From assembly GCF_002265625.1 (NCBI RefSeq), contig NZ_NOVE01000018.1, positions 1 through 53,594 of the forward strand: a stretch of DNA of 53,594 bases. The letters are read 5' to 3'. Made by a program: the position numbers and the translations under genes. How positions within the stretch are numbered: position 1 is the stretch's first letter; every line of letters begins with the position of its first letter. Positions 15,757 to 27,430 of the stretch are shown piece by piece. The DNA comes from Prevotella sp. 885 (GTDB taxonomy: Bacteria > Bacteroidota > Bacteroidia > Bacteroidales > Bacteroidaceae). The notes under the pieces were generated by a model. The model ran no database searches. It saw only the letters and a program-made list of their open reading frames with translations, and had not been told where the DNA came from.

Positions 15757-17313
15757 TTAGAATGGCGCTACGTCTACTGGACCTCCTAATGGAGCATCAG
15801 TATTGATATCGTTAAAATCGTTGAATGATGTCAAGTCTGAACCGTTAAGCTTGCTGCCTATAATTTCAGAACTGTCTGCAGCATCGGGTATTTCGGGTGA
15901 GTTTCGTTCTGGATCTTGGAAGCGCGTGAACTGTCCCTTGAAAGTGAGTAGAACGTCACCTGTGGCTCCCTTACGGTGCTTGGCTATGATGATCTGAGCC
16001 ATTCCTCTAAGGTCGTTTCCTTTCTCGTCTGTAAGAATGTGATAGTACTCGGGACGATGTACGAAGAGTACCATGTCGGCATCCTGCTCGATGGCTCCAG
16101 ACTCGCGGAGGTCAGACAGCTGTGGACGTTTACCTTCAAGTCCTTCACGGTTCTCAACAGTACGATTGAGCTGTGATAGGGCAAGGATGGGAATGTCAAG
16201 CTCTTTGGCGAGTCCCTTCAGCGACTGCGAAATCTTCGATACCTCCTCCTGACGGCTACCGAACTTCATGCCGTTGGCATTCATGAGCTGTAGGTAGTCA
16301 ATCATAATTATCTTTACGTTCTTCTCTCTTACCAGACGTCTTGCCTTTGTGCGTAGCTCGAAGATGGAGAGACCAGGTGTGTCGTCCACATAGAGTGGGG
16401 CACGCTGGAGCTGTTGTATGTTCTTGTCGAGACGTTCCCATTCGTCTTTCGTGAGCTGTCCGTTAAGCATCTTGCTACCCGGAATCTCGCATACGTTAGA
16501 TATGAGACGGTTGACGAGCTGTACGTTGTTCATCTCGAGGGAGAAGAAAGCGATGGGGGTGTTATAGTCCACGGCGATGTTCTTGGCGAGGGAGAGGGCG
16601 AATGACGTCTTACCCATGGCAGGACGTCCTGCGATTATGACAAGGTCGGAACTCTGCCATCCGCTCGTCTTCTCGTCCAGCTTGGTATAGCCAGTCGGTA
16701 CGCCCGTGAGACCTCCTGAATTGGCGGATGCTTTCTGAAGAATGTCGATGGCTTTGGTGATAACCGGACTAACCTGTGTGTAGTCCTTCTTCATATTGCG
16801 CTGCGAGAGTTCGAAAAGGCTTCCCTCAGCCTCTTGCATCAATTCTTCTACATCGACGGTCTCGTCGAACGCCTTTGTCTCCACCACGCTGGCATATGAG
16901 ATTAGCTGACGGGCAAGAAACTTCTGTGCGAGGATGTGGGCATGATACTCAATATGTGCGGATGACGCCACGTGAGAGCTGAGTTCCACGATGTAAGGAG
17001 CACCGCCTACGGCCTCAAGAGTTCCCTCACGCTGAAGCTCGTCCACCACCGTCATAATGTCAACGGGGTGCTCGTTCATGCTGAGGGTTTGGATGGCATT
17101 ATAAATCTTCTGATGTCGGGGCTCGTAGAATGTTTCTGGACGTAGAGTCTCCGAAATCATGGAGAAGGCATCCTTGTCAATCATAAGAGCGCCGAGCACC
17201 ACCTTCTCGATGTCGACAGCCTGCGGTTGCTTGTGTCCGTACGAGCTGTCGAAAGCCTTTGAAGTGTTCTTGCTGCGCGGCTTGTCAGATGGTGTGTTTG
17301 GCATAGGCATCAT
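15757..17313 (-). CDS. dnaB: Replicative DNA helicase
   Basis: Hexameric helicase that unwinds DNA at the replication fork. The 518-residue protein has the N-terminal DnaB domain from about 30 to 135, a linker, and the RecA-like motor with Walker A GRPAMGKTS at 229-237, Walker B (IIMIDYLQL) and the SQLNR motif. The first 30 residues and the acidic C-terminal tail are low-complexity additions. It follows panD by seven bases, so panC-panD-dnaB appear to be one transcript. No intein is present. Confidence 0.96.
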   Translation of the reverse strand: MMPMPNTPSDKPRSKNTSKAFDSSYGHKQPQAVDIEKVVLGALMIDKDAFSMISETLRPETFYEPRHQKIYNAIQTLSMNEHPVDIMTVVDELQREGTLEAVGGAPYIVELSSHVASSAHIEYHAHILAQKFLARQLISYASVVETKAFDETVDVEELMQEAEGSLFELSQRNMKKDYTQVSPVITKAIDILQKASANSGGLTGVPTGYTKLDEKTSGWQSSDLVIIAGRPAMGKTSFALSLAKNIAVDYNTPIAFFSLEMNNVQLVNRLISNVCEIPGSKMLNGQLTKDEWERLDKNIQQLQRAPLYVDDTPGLSIFELRTKARRLVREKNVKIIMIDYLQLMNANGMKFGSRQEEVSKISQSLKGLAKELDIPILALSQLNRTVENREGLEGKRPQLSDLRESGAIEQDADMVLFVHRPEYYHILTDEKGNDLRGMAQIIIAKHRKGATGDVLLTFKGQFTRFQDPERNSPEIPDAADSSEIIGSKLNGSDLTSFNDFNDINTDAPLGGPVDVAPF

Positions 17314-17320
17314 GGTGTGT

Positions 17321-17668
17321 TTAGACGTTCAACTTGTTTTTTTCGGGGAATACCACGGTAGGGCGAAAATGTTTGGCTTCCTCGAAATCCATCAGAGCGT
17401 AGGAGATAATGATGACTGTATCGCCGATTGCCACTTTACGTGCTGCAGCTCCGTTAAGGCAGATACATCCTGATCCGCGCTCGCCCTTGATGATGTATGT
17501 CTCGAAGCGTTCGCCGTTGTTGTTGTTGACAATCTGGACTTTCTCTCCTTCTATCATATTGGCGGCGTCCATCAGATCTTCGTCGATGGTTATGCTTCCC
17601 ATATAGTTTAAGTTGGCCTGTGTCACCTGCACACAATGCAACTTAGACTTTAATACTTCAATCATCAT
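17321..17668 (-). CDS. panD: Aspartate 1-decarboxylase
   Basis: Forms beta-alanine from aspartate for pantothenate synthesis. The 115-residue proenzyme is cleaved between Gly24 and Ser25 (NYMGSITID) to create the pyruvoyl cofactor. The later conserved block [20 protein letters not shown] is present. It lies 33 bases after panC, whose product uses beta-alanine, and seven bases before dnaB. The second Met (17665) may be the true start. Confidence 0.95.
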   Translation of the reverse strand: MMIEVLKSKLHCVQVTQANLNYMGSITIDEDLMDAANMIEGEKVQIVNNNNGERFETYIIKGERGSGCICLNGAAARKVAIGDTVIIISYALMDFEEAKHFRPTVVFPEKNKLNV

Positions 17669-17701
17669 ATTGGTTGTGTATGTGTCGTGTGTTGTCTGTT
17701 A

Positions 17702-18553
17702 TTATTTCTTATATGTGATATGGTCGATGAGTCGGATTGGTGTGGCTCCGCAATATACTGTTATGCAGCCTACTATGTAGGGGCTTTCGTTCCAGTCGGT
17801 TACGTCCTGAAGAGTGTTGCCGTCAACGATGGAGAAGTATTCAACTTCCAGTCCGTCCACAGCATTGATTTGCTCCACCACCCAGTCATGTGTCTGGCTG
17901 ACGTTGTGGTCTTCAGCGTACTTTTTGCTGGCTGTAAGTGCCTCGTAGATTTTTGGGGCAATGGCACGCTCGTCGTCCTTGAGAAGTGTGTTACGTGAAC
18001 TCTTCGCCAGGCCGTCCGCTTCACGGATAGTAGGACACTCTACAATGTGGACATTAAGTCCGAGATCAGCCACCATGGCCTTGATGACTGCAATCTGCTG
18101 CCAATCTTTTTCGCCGAAATATGCATTGTCTGGGCGAACGATGTAGAAAAGACGTGACACAACCTGGCATACTCCATTGAAATGTCCGGGTCGGTGTGCT
18201 CCCTCCATTACTGACATAACGGAAGGATAAGAGAACGTACGGCGGTCTTCCTGAGGGTACATCTCGCTTACGGATGGTGCGAAGACGTAGTCGGCGCCGC
18301 AGCTCTCGAGCAATTCGCAGTCTGCGTCAAGTGTGCGCGGATAGCGGTCGAGATCGTTCTTGTCGTTAAACTGTGTTGGGTTGAGGAATACGGACACCAC
18401 GGTTACTCCGTTTTCGGCTACACTACGCTTTACAAGTGAAGCGTGTCCGCCATGAAGGGCGCCCATCGTAGGTACCAGACCAACTGTCTTACCTTGTTTA
18501 CGAACCTCAAACAACTCATTCTGAAGTTCAACAATACTTCTGAATAGTTTCAT
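17702..18553 (-). CDS. panC: Pantoate--beta-alanine ligase (pantothenate synthetase)
   Basis: Joins pantoate and beta-alanine with ATP to give pantothenate. At 283 residues it is of normal length. The adenylate-forming HIGH-like site is in [13 protein letters not shown] (about residues 28-41), and the FGEKDWQQ and [16 protein letters not shown] blocks are typical. It is the first gene of the panC-panD-dnaB set. panB is not in the window. Confidence 0.96.
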   Translation of the reverse strand: MKLFRSIVELQNELFEVRKQGKTVGLVPTMGALHGGHASLVKRSVAENGVTVVSVFLNPTQFNDKNDLDRYPRTLDADCELLESCGADYVFAPSVSEMYPQEDRRTFSYPSVMSVMEGAHRPGHFNGVCQVVSRLFYIVRPDNAYFGEKDWQQIAVIKAMVADLGLNVHIVECPTIREADGLAKSSRNTLLKDDERAIAPKIYEALTASKKYAEDHNVSQTHDWVVEQINAVDGLEVEYFSIVDGNTLQDVTDWNESPYIVGCITVYCGATPIRLIDHITYKK

Positions 18554-18623
18554 CCTATTTCTTATTTTTTATATGATAACCAAACCGGTTATCTGTGGTT
18601 ATAACTCAATACCTAAAGTTGCG

Positions 18624-18654
18624 CAAAGTTAGTAAATCCCTTTCATATGACAAA
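18624..18654 (-). promoter_or_regulatory. panC promoter
   Basis: On minus, TTTG (plus 18654-18651) and TAACTTTG (plus 18631-18624) with a 19-base spacer give a full consensus match. The leader to the panC start at 18553 is about 65 bases. Confidence 0.7.
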
Positions 18655-18668
18655 CTTGGCAACTTTCG

Positions 18669-19964
18669 TTAACTTATTTTAATAGACTCAAGAAAGTCAG
18701 CTACGATGTAGCTACTGCCTCCCACGAAGACAAAATCGTCCGGTTGGGCATCGTCTAAGGCTGCACGATAGGCTTCAGTTACACTACCGTATGTCTTGCC
18801 TTTCAGTCCATGTTCTGCGCCGTATTCAATAACTTTGGTTTCGGGGATGGCGCGGTGTGTGGTGGCTTTGGTGAAGTAATATGTGGCGTTCTTGGGAAGG
18901 AGCGTCATGACGGTTTGTATGTCCTTGTCGTCCACCATGCCGAAGACCATACGTAGCTGACGGCATGGTACGCCTGCTATCTGGCGTGAGAGATATTGCC
19001 ATCCTCCTACGTTGTGTCCTGTGTCGCAAACCACGAGTGGGGAGCGTTGGCAGATCTGCCATCTTCCCATGATGTGGGTATTGGGGCAGACATCGGCAAA
19101 GCCTTGGGGAATGCTGTCCGCATGACGAATGACGCCGTCTTGGAGCAGACAGGTTACGGCATGGAGAACCGTGTTGGCGTTTTTTGCCTGATAATATCCT
19201 CCAAGACCGTAATGTATGTGACCATAGTGAGATGATAGGAACGACATAGTTCCGTCCGACTCTGTCTGTGCTTTTGTCACTTCTGGAGTGTCCTCGGCAA
19301 AGGTAATAGGAGAGGAGAGTTGTTCTGCCTTTTGTGTGAATACTGGGCGTGTCTCGGGATGATTCTCTCCTATAACTACTGGAACGTTAGGCTTTATAAT
19401 TCCTGCTTTCTCGCCGGCTATCTTTGCGAGTGTATTACCAAGGAACTGTGTGTGGTCAAGGCTGATGTTGGTGATGACAGAAAGGATGGGGGTTATGATG
19501 TTGGTACAATCGAGTCGTCCTCCAAGTCCAACTTCGATAACAGCAATATCAACCTCCATGTCGGCGAAATACTTGAATGCCATGGCTGTAGTCAGTTCGA
19601 AGAAGGATGGATGGAGAGGCTCGAAGAATGAGCGTTCCTCCTCTACAAAGCGTACCACGTAGTCTTCGCTGATGGGTTCCCCGTTTACGCGGATTCGTTC
19701 ACGGAAGTCTACGAGATGTGGAGATGTATAAAGTCCAACCTTATAGCCATCCGTCTGAAGAATGGATGCTATTGTGTGTGAGCATGATCCTTTGCCATTG
19801 GTGCCGGCTATATGGATGGTCATGAAATGACGATGAGGATGATGGAAGTGACGGTCGAGTTCTTCTGAATTGAAGAGGCCTTCCTTGTATGCTGATGCTC
19901 CAACCTTCTCAAACACGGGTGTAGCGTTGAAAAGGTATTCCACGGTTTGCTGATAATTCATCAT
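18669..19964 (-). CDS. folC: Bifunctional folylpolyglutamate synthase/dihydrofolate synthase
   Basis: Adds glutamate to dihydropteroate and folates. The 431-residue Mur-ligase-type enzyme has the P-loop AGTNGKGS at 53-60, the TSPHLVDFRERIRVNGEPIS block, the substrate-contact motif EVGLGGRLDCTN and a C-terminal domain with VCDTGHNVGGW. It begins after the dnaJ terminator, so it should have its own promoter, which I could not identify. Confidence 0.93.
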   Translation of the reverse strand: MMNYQQTVEYLFNATPVFEKVGASAYKEGLFNSEELDRHFHHPHRHFMTIHIAGTNGKGSCSHTIASILQTDGYKVGLYTSPHLVDFRERIRVNGEPISEDYVVRFVEEERSFFEPLHPSFFELTTAMAFKYFADMEVDIAVIEVGLGGRLDCTNIITPILSVITNISLDHTQFLGNTLAKIAGEKAGIIKPNVPVVIGENHPETRPVFTQKAEQLSSPITFAEDTPEVTKAQTESDGTMSFLSSHYGHIHYGLGGYYQAKNANTVLHAVTCLLQDGVIRHADSIPQGFADVCPNTHIMGRWQICQRSPLVVCDTGHNVGGWQYLSRQIAGVPCRQLRMVFGMVDDKDIQTVMTLLPKNATYYFTKATTHRAIPETKVIEYGAEHGLKGKTYGSVTEAYRAALDDAQPDDFVFVGGSSYIVADFLESIKIS

Positions 19965-19986
19965 AAATACTTAATTGCTAAAAAAA

Positions 19987-20029
19987 GGTCTCTTGCTTCT
20001 ACTTGCTTGAGAGTAGCAACAAGAGACCC
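19987..20029 (-). terminator. dnaJ terminator
   Basis: GGTCTCTTG and CAAGAGACC form the outer stem, with an internal CTACT/AGTAG stem. On minus it is followed by seven T, a good Rho-independent terminator about 30 bases after the dnaJ stop. Confidence 0.85.
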
Positions 20030-20055
20030 TTGGGTGGTATGTAAAGGTTTGCCCT

Positions 20056-21222
20056 TTAGTTGAAATAATTCTTGAATCGGTCGAATATAGACTTCTTCGT
20101 CTCCTTGTCGCCCTTGAAGTTGTCGCTATTCTTGAAAGACTCGATGGCCTTCTTTTCATCACGTGACAATTCTTTTGGAACGTAGACGCTTATGTTGACA
20201 ACGAGGTCGCCCTTGCCGCTGCCGTATCCTTCAACAGCTGGCAGACCCTTTCCTCTGAGACGGAGTGTCTTGCCTGGCTGTGTTCCGGGCTCAATCTTAA
20301 TCTTTACCTTGCCGCCATCTATGGTAGGTATCTCTACGCTGTCGCCAAGAACGGCTGTAGGGAAGTCGAGCAGGAGATTATATATAAGGTCGTTGCCGTC
20401 ACGTACAAAGGTGTCGTTAGGGAGTTCGGTAATATATACCTGAATGTTTCCTGTAATACCGTTATGTTGTCCTGCGTTACCCTTACCTGGAACATTAACC
20501 ACCATGCCTTCAGCTACGCCTGCAGGAATCTTTATCTCGACAACTTCCTCGCCCTTAACGACTCCGCTACCGCCGCATTCCTTACACTTGTTCTTGATAA
20601 TGGTGCCTTCGCCATTGCATGTGGGACATTCAGACTGTGTCTGCATCATGCCCAACATGGTGCGTACGGTACGTGTAACGACGCCGCTTCCATGACATGT
20701 CGGACATGTTTCAGAACCGCTGCCGCCCTCTGCACCCGTGCCTTTGCAATGTGTGCATGTGACATCTTTCTTGACTTTGAATTTCTTGGTTGTACCTGTG
20801 GCGATTTCTTCCAATGTGAGCGCCACCTTGATACGAAGGTCTGCTCCGCGATACTGCGGTTTCTGACGTTGACCGCCACCGAAGCCGCCACCAAATCCTC
20901 CAAATCCGCCGTGTCCTCCGAATACGTCGCCGAACATCGAGAAGATGTCGTCCATGGAGAATCCGCCTCCGCCGAATCCTCCGCCTCCGAATCCTCCGCC
21001 AGGAGCGTCAAATCCGAACTGGTCGTACTGTTGACGTTTTTGTGGATCGTGTAATACGTCATATGCTTCGGCAGCTTCCTTAAACTTCTCTTCTGCCTCT
21101 GCGTTACCAGGATTTCTGTCGGGATGGTATTTGATGGCAATTTTTCGGTAAGCCTTCTTTATTTCGTCGTCTGTTGCCGTCTTGCTGACGCCAAGCACTT
21201 CATAATAATCTCTTTTAGCCAT
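20056..21222 (-). CDS. dnaJ: Chaperone protein DnaJ
   Basis: Hsp40 co-chaperone that delivers unfolded substrates to DnaK and stimulates its ATPase. The 388 residues show the J domain with HPD at 33-35, a glycine/phenylalanine-rich stretch (about 73-117) unusually rich in GGFGGG repeats, four zinc-binding CxxCxGxG-type repeats ([32 protein letters not shown]) and the C-terminal substrate domains. It lies 37 bases after grpE; dnaK is not here. Confidence 0.96.
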   Translation of the reverse strand: MAKRDYYEVLGVSKTATDDEIKKAYRKIAIKYHPDRNPGNAEAEEKFKEAAEAYDVLHDPQKRQQYDQFGFDAPGGGFGGGGFGGGGFSMDDIFSMFGDVFGGHGGFGGFGGGFGGGQRQKPQYRGADLRIKVALTLEEIATGTTKKFKVKKDVTCTHCKGTGAEGGSGSETCPTCHGSGVVTRTVRTMLGMMQTQSECPTCNGEGTIIKNKCKECGGSGVVKGEEVVEIKIPAGVAEGMVVNVPGKGNAGQHNGITGNIQVYITELPNDTFVRDGNDLIYNLLLDFPTAVLGDSVEIPTIDGGKVKIKIEPGTQPGKTLRLRGKGLPAVEGYGSGKGDLVVNISVYVPKELSRDEKKAIESFKNSDNFKGDKETKKSIFDRFKNYFN

Positions 21223-21259
21223 TGTCTGAAATGATGTCGTTAAAAACGATGTTGGTGAT

Positions 21260-21829
21260 TTATTGTCCTACTGCCACTTTTGCGTGACGGATTACTTTCT
21301 CGTTAAGCTGGTATCCTGTCTGAAGACAATCTATCACTTTGCCTTTCTTGTCGTCACCCATGCCCGGAACCATTGCCACAGCTTCGTGAAAGTCGACGTC
21401 GAAGTCTTTCCCTTCTGTCTCGATTTTCTTTACGCCCAACGACTCAAGAGTCTTGCGGAACTTGTTGAAGATAAGCTGCATTCCGTCTTTTACTGCTTGT
21501 GCATCGTCAGTATTGTTGGCGAGAGCACGTTCAAAGTCATCAAGTATGGGGAGTACGGCGCAAACTGCTTTTTCGCTGCCGTTGAGCACCAACTCTGTCT
21601 TTTCCTTAAGTGTGCGCTTCTTGTAATTGTCGAACTCTGCCACAGTACGCAGATACTTGTCTTTGAGCAGCTCTATCTGCTTGTTGGCAACATCGAGCTG
21701 TTCCTCAAGTGTAAGTTCTTCCTTTGTGTCGTTATGTTTCGCTTCGTTGTTTATGTTTTCGGAAGTTTCCTTCTCATTAATGTTCTTGTCATTAATTTCG
21801 ATTTCCTTTTCTTCGTTCTTGTTACTCAT
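21260..21829 (-). CDS. grpE: Nucleotide exchange factor GrpE
   Basis: Releases ADP from DnaK. The 189-residue form starting at 21829 ([11 protein letters not shown]) has a charged, disordered N terminus, a long coiled coil ([20 protein letters not shown]) and the conserved beta domain ending HEAVAMVPG and [18 protein letters not shown]. An alternative start at 21853 adds eight residues (MLRKKYII) that look untypical. It forms an operon with dnaJ. No CIRCE-type inverted repeat is visible upstream. Confidence 0.93.
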   Translation of the reverse strand: MSNKNEEKEIEINDKNINEKETSENINNEAKHNDTKEELTLEEQLDVANKQIELLKDKYLRTVAEFDNYKKRTLKEKTELVLNGSEKAVCAVLPILDDFERALANNTDDAQAVKDGMQLIFNKFRKTLESLGVKKIETEGKDFDVDFHEAVAMVPGMGDDKKGKVIDCLQTGYQLNEKVIRHAKVAVGQ

Positions 21830-21928
21830 AATAATATATTTTTTTCTTAGCAATCAGCAAATATCTTGCCAATTGATAAATATAGCCTTAATATGGGTAT
21901 TTGTTATGGTGCGTATGGTCGCAAATAA

Positions 21929-21957
21929 GGAGGCTATGACAAAATGCCATAGCCTCC
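21929..21957 (-). terminator. Terminator after the first ABC-F gene
   Basis: GGAGGCTATG (21929-21938) pairs perfectly with CATAGCCTCC (21948-21957). The hairpin sits about 43 bases after the ABC-F stop codon, and on minus it is followed by TTATTT. It separates this gene from grpE-dnaJ. Confidence 0.7.
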
Positions 21958-21999
21958 CCATGCGATTTGGAGCATTCATAGTGTAAATGAATATGCTGC

Positions 22000-23631
<1,632 letters not shown>

Positions 23632-23671
23632 TTAAATTTATAATTTCGAGTGTGTTGTGCCTTTTAGAGTG

Positions 23672-23679
23672 CAAAATTA
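23672..23679 (-). promoter_or_regulatory. ABC-F gene promoter (-7 box)
   Basis: TAATTTTG on minus (plus 23679-23672) matches TAnnTTTG, about 55 bases before the start codon. A convincing -33 box is not evident. Confidence 0.5.
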
Positions 23680-23732
23680 CGACTTTTTAGCAACATATCA
23701 AAATGTAAGTGATAAAACTTGATTAAACGCAA

Positions 23733-23807
23733 GAAAGGGTGTGCCAAGCTTTATAAATGGAAGGAAAGACAATTCCTCATTTTTTGTATAGCTTGGCACA
23801 CCCTTTC
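23733..23807 (-). terminator. Long hairpin after the class A PBP gene
   Basis: Two perfect 18-bp arms (23733-23750 and 23790-23807; GAAAGGGTGTGCCAAGCT and its complement) around a 39-base loop, starting 24 bases after the stop codon. Related to hairpins at 27363 and 41371 that share a GGGTGTG core. Confidence 0.75.
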
Positions 23808-23831
23808 GTTCATGTACGTGTCATTTTGTGA

Positions 23832-26318
23832 TTACAAGTTGTCAAAGTTGACAGCTTCTTCTTTTGCTTTCTTATGCGTTGCAGCCGGCTCAGACTTCTC
23901 TTCGTTGGAAGAGGATTTTGTCGGATGCTGGCGCTCTACGGGATTGCCATCCTCATCAAGGATAATCTCTTCCTCTATAGAGATGCTGTCTCTTCTCAAA
24001 GTGTCAGCCTTGGCACGTGGAGCATAACTTGAACAGTTATACATCGAAGAGGTGATGTCTGCATCCTTCGGCTTTCCAAACTTTACTCTGTATTTAGAGA
24101 ATGCAGGGTCTTTAAGAACTGCTTCAAGGAAATAACCGCATATAGGAAGGGCTGTACGTGAACCTTGTCCGAGAGCACCGGTACGGAAGTGGATACATCT
24201 GTATTCTCCTCCTACCCATGCGCCTACAACAAGGTTAGGACTGACACCCATAAACCATGCATCGGAGTGGTTGTTAGAAGTTCCTGTTTTGCCTCCCCAG
24301 TCTGTATCGCGGAAGTTTCCTACGTAACCGTTAAGGCTCATGGATGTACCGCCTGGTTCGTGTGTACCGCCCATTAGCAACTGCTGCATGAGGAAGGCAC
24401 TCTTGTAGGGGATGACCTGCTCTTCGCTAATGCTCGACTTGTAAACCTCTTTGCCATTTCTGTCAAGGATTCGTGTGACGAGCTGGCGCTTCACGTACTT
24501 TCCGTCGTTTGCGATTGTGGAGTAGGCATTTGCGAGTTCCAGCAGATTGATGTCGCTCGAGCCGAGAGCAAGTGCAGGAGTTTCGTCAAGTGGACTTTCT
24601 ATACCCATCTTGTGAGCTGTTTCGGCAATTCTGTTGATACCCATTTCCTGACCCAATCGCACGGCAACGGAATTGATACTTCTTGCAAATGCCGCCTTCA
24701 ATGGTATGGAGTCGCCTGTAAAATAACCGTTTGCATTTGTTGGTGCCCATGTCACTTCCTTGTTTTGGGTCTTGTCGAACACCTGCATAGAGAAATATTC
24801 GTCGCGACGCTTGTCACAAGGAGTAAGTCCCTGATTCATTGCCTCGGTATAGACAAACAGCTTGAATGTTGATCCAGGCTGTCTCATAGCTGTAACCTTG
24901 TCGTATTTCCATGACTTGAAATCGATGTCGCCCACCCAAGCCTTTACAGCACCTGTCTGTGGCTCCATGGCAACAAAGGCACAATGCATAAAGTGAACCA
25001 TATAGCGGATGGAGTCCATAGTAGACATCTCTTTCTCTATGGTGCCCTTCTCATAATCGAAGAGCTTCACTTTGTGCGGTCGGTTGAGATAGTACTCAAT
25101 GGAGTCGGGATTATTCGGGAAGCGTGCCAGCAAGTTTTTATATACAGGCTGTTTCTGTGCTATTCCTTCTATGAAGTTTGGTATGACTTTGTGATTCTCG
25201 TCCTGCCACGGATCTTGGTTCCCCCAATGGTTGTTAAAGTTGCGCTGTACCTGCTTCATCTGCTTGATTGCAGCTTCCTCGGCATACTTCTGCATACGGG
25301 AGTCGATGGTGGTGTAAATCTTCAGACCTGATGTGTATAAATCATAGCCATTATCTTTACACCATGTCTTGAGTTCTGCCGATAATGCTTCGCGGAAATA
25401 CAAAGCTGCACCATCATAATTGCTTTCCACACTATAGCTCAACTTGATAGGTATTTGGCTTAGCGAGTCGGTTTCAGCTTTTGTAAGGTGTCCATGATTG
25501 CGCATATTGTTAAGCACAACGTTTCGACGACGGAGTGAGTTCTCGGGATTAGAGATGGGGTTGTAGTAAGTGGTTGCCTTCAGCATACCTACGAGTACTG
25601 CAGCCTGCTCTGTTGTGAGTTCTTTTGGAGTGGTATTGAAGTATGTCTTTGAAGCAGTTTTGATGCCGAATGCGTTAGAACCGAAATCCACGGTATTAGC
25701 ATACATTGTGATGATTTCCTTCTTGTCATGCGTCATCTCCAGCTTTGTGGCAATAATCCATTCCTTGCTCTTCATTATCAGCATGCGAACGCCAGGAATC
25801 TTACCTAAGAGTCCTGTTGAATAGTCGGTACGCACTCGGAACATGTTCTTTGCTAACTGCTGTGTAATAGTAGACGCGCCTCGTGCGTCGTGATGAAGGA
25901 CGGCATCTTTGGCTGCACCGAATAGTCCCCTAAAGTCAATACCCATATGGTTGTAGAATCGTTCATCCTCTGTATCGATAAGAGCATCCCAAAAAGCGGG
26001 ATTCACTTCATCGTACTTCACCGGTGTGCGATTCTCGTTAAAGAACTTTCCTATCAGTACGCCGTCTTCGCTGTATATCTCAGACGCTTCGTGTGTTTCG
26101 GGGTTCATGATGGTGTAGAATCCTGGTGACTTGCCAAATAGCCACAGGAAGTTCATGTCCACCATTCCTAAATAAATAAAAAATGCTGCTATACACGATA
26201 CTATTCCAATAGCGGTCTTAGTGTACCATGCCCGTCCACGATATAAACTGCGATACCATGGAAAGAAAGCTTTGGCTTTGTTTAGGCACCAGATGAGAAT
26301 TTGCTTGATTTTTTTCAT
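23832..26318 (-). CDS. Class A penicillin-binding protein (PBP1A-type transglycosylase/transpeptidase)
   Basis: Bifunctional enzyme of peptidoglycan polymerisation and cross-linking, anchored in the inner membrane. The 828-residue protein has one N-terminal membrane segment (IGIVSCIAAFFIYLGMV), a GT51 glycosyltransferase domain with EDERFYNHMGID and GASTITQQLAKN, and a transpeptidase domain with the catalytic serine in PGSTFK, the SxN motif in ARSINSVA and KTGTSN. The C-terminal tail is charged and probably disordered. Two 15-bp direct repeats lie in its leader. Confidence 0.93.
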   Translation of the reverse strand: MKKIKQILIWCLNKAKAFFPWYRSLYRGRAWYTKTAIGIVSCIAAFFIYLGMVDMNFLWLFGKSPGFYTIMNPETHEASEIYSEDGVLIGKFFNENRTPVKYDEVNPAFWDALIDTEDERFYNHMGIDFRGLFGAAKDAVLHHDARGASTITQQLAKNMFRVRTDYSTGLLGKIPGVRMLIMKSKEWIIATKLEMTHDKKEIITMYANTVDFGSNAFGIKTASKTYFNTTPKELTTEQAAVLVGMLKATTYYNPISNPENSLRRRNVVLNNMRNHGHLTKAETDSLSQIPIKLSYSVESNYDGAALYFREALSAELKTWCKDNGYDLYTSGLKIYTTIDSRMQKYAEEAAIKQMKQVQRNFNNHWGNQDPWQDENHKVIPNFIEGIAQKQPVYKNLLARFPNNPDSIEYYLNRPHKVKLFDYEKGTIEKEMSTMDSIRYMVHFMHCAFVAMEPQTGAVKAWVGDIDFKSWKYDKVTAMRQPGSTFKLFVYTEAMNQGLTPCDKRRDEYFSMQVFDKTQNKEVTWAPTNANGYFTGDSIPLKAAFARSINSVAVRLGQEMGINRIAETAHKMGIESPLDETPALALGSSDINLLELANAYSTIANDGKYVKRQLVTRILDRNGKEVYKSSISEEQVIPYKSAFLMQQLLMGGTHEPGGTSMSLNGYVGNFRDTDWGGKTGTSNNHSDAWFMGVSPNLVVGAWVGGEYRCIHFRTGALGQGSRTALPICGYFLEAVLKDPAFSKYRVKFGKPKDADITSSMYNCSSYAPRAKADTLRRDSISIEEEIILDEDGNPVERQHPTKSSSNEEKSEPAATHKKAKEEAVNFDNL

Positions 26319-26333
26319 CTTTTAAATGTGTTA

Positions 26334-26371
26334 TTATGCAAATTAAGATTATTGACTTATGCAAATTAAGA
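26334..26371. repeat. Two 15-bp direct repeats in the PBP leader
   Basis: TTATGCAAATTAAGA occurs at 26334-26348 and again at 26357-26371, 23 bases apart centre to centre (about two helical turns). They lie between the predicted -7 box (26389-26382) and the PBP start at 26318, so they overlap the 5' leader and the transcription start region. They could be an operator or an mRNA element. Confidence 0.6.
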
Positions 26372-26381
26372 ATATTATCTA

Positions 26382-26389
26382 CAAAAGTA
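26382..26389 (-). promoter_or_regulatory. Promoter -7 box of the class A PBP gene
   Basis: TACTTTTG on minus (plus 26389-26382) matches TAnnTTTG and predicts a leader of about 60 bases. It lies just downstream of the miaA stop codon (26400). Confidence 0.5.
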
Positions 26390-26399
26390 ATAAAATACT

Positions 26400-27308
26400 T
26401 TAGTCTGATAAGCGGTCGTCTATATAATTTATGATTTCTTTAATGTTGTCGGGATGGAACCATCTGATTGTGTCGTCTCGCTTAAACCAAGTCTGTTGCT
26501 TACGGCAATACTTTCTGGAATTGCTCTGAATCTTGAATATGGCTTGGTCTATGGTGGTGAGTCCGTCAAGAAACTCAAATGTTTCCTTGAAACCAACGGT
26601 GTTTAAGGAATTAAGATTGCGTTTGTCGTATACAGACATGGCTTCTTCTATAAGTCCTTGATCCATCATTGTTAACACTCGCTCGTTAATGCGTGAGTAA
26701 AGTTCCTCACGGTCTCGTGTGAGTCCTATCTTTATTACGTCAAATGGTCGTGTTTTCTTCTTGTTTGTACGAAATGATGTATATGTCTTACCAGTCATGT
26801 AGCATATCTCCAATGCGTGAACAACACGGCGATAATTCTTTTTGTCTACGATTGCCCAATGCTCAGGATCTAACATTTTTAGTTCTTCCTGCAATCTCTC
26901 AAGTCCTTCGTTTTCGAGTCTTTGCTTCATTAATGTGCGTGTCTGATCGTCAATAGTCGGTATATCGTCTATACCATTACATACGGCATCAATATACATC
27001 ATCGAACCGCCACTCATAAGTGCTATATGCGAATCTATGAAGAGCTTATTGGTCAGCAAATTCATAACGTCGCTTTCAAACATCGAAGCGCTGTAATAAT
27101 CATCAATGGAATGATTGCCGACAAAATAGTGTTTCACCCGCTTTTGCTGCTCCTTAGTGGGCGCGGCTGTACCTATCGGAATCTCCTTGAAAATCTGTCT
27201 TGAGTCCGAGTTTATGATAGGTGTTGCGAGGTGTTCTGCTATACGGAGTGTCAGTTCTGTTTTTCCGACACCTGTCGGACCGACAATAACAATGAGTTTT
27301 TTTTCCAT
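26400..27308 (-). CDS. miaA: tRNA dimethylallyltransferase
   Basis: Transfers a dimethylallyl group to A37 of tRNAs reading UNN codons. From 27308 the protein is 302 residues, a normal length, starting [20 protein letters not shown] with the P-loop at once. The conserved blocks INSDSRQIF, the [15 protein letters not shown] region and the C-terminal [15 protein letters not shown] are present. The frame is open to 27401, but that extension crosses the lpxA terminator and is not family-like, so I reject the longer start. Confidence 0.94.
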   Translation of the reverse strand: MEKKLIVIVGPTGVGKTELTLRIAEHLATPIINSDSRQIFKEIPIGTAAPTKEQQKRVKHYFVGNHSIDDYYSASMFESDVMNLLTNKLFIDSHIALMSGGSMMYIDAVCNGIDDIPTIDDQTRTLMKQRLENEGLERLQEELKMLDPEHWAIVDKKNYRRVVHALEICYMTGKTYTSFRTNKKKTRPFDVIKIGLTRDREELYSRINERVLTMMDQGLIEEAMSVYDKRNLNSLNTVGFKETFEFLDGLTTIDQAIFKIQSNSRKYCRKQQTWFKRDDTIRWFHPDNIKEIINYIDDRLSD

Positions 27309-27362
27309 CAAAATAGTTGCGGATGTCTGTAATGTGATGGTTGGGATATTTATAAAAGATGT

Positions 27363-27403
27363 GGGTGTGTCAAAACAAATAATTATAGTGTTTTGACACA
27401 CCC
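27363..27403 (-). terminator. lpxA terminator
   Basis: Perfect 14-bp arms (27363-27376 and 27390-27403; GGGTGTGTCAAAAC and complement), extended by GATG/CATC with a small bulge. It lies 28 bases after the lpxA stop codon. The core sequence recurs in the hairpin after maeB. Confidence 0.75.
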
Positions 27404-27430
27404 ATCATCAATTGTCATTTAGAAAGGAAT

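Noticed and set aside
27309..27401. Longer start for miaA
   Set aside because: The extension crosses the lpxA terminator hairpin and adds non-family sequence before the P-loop start.
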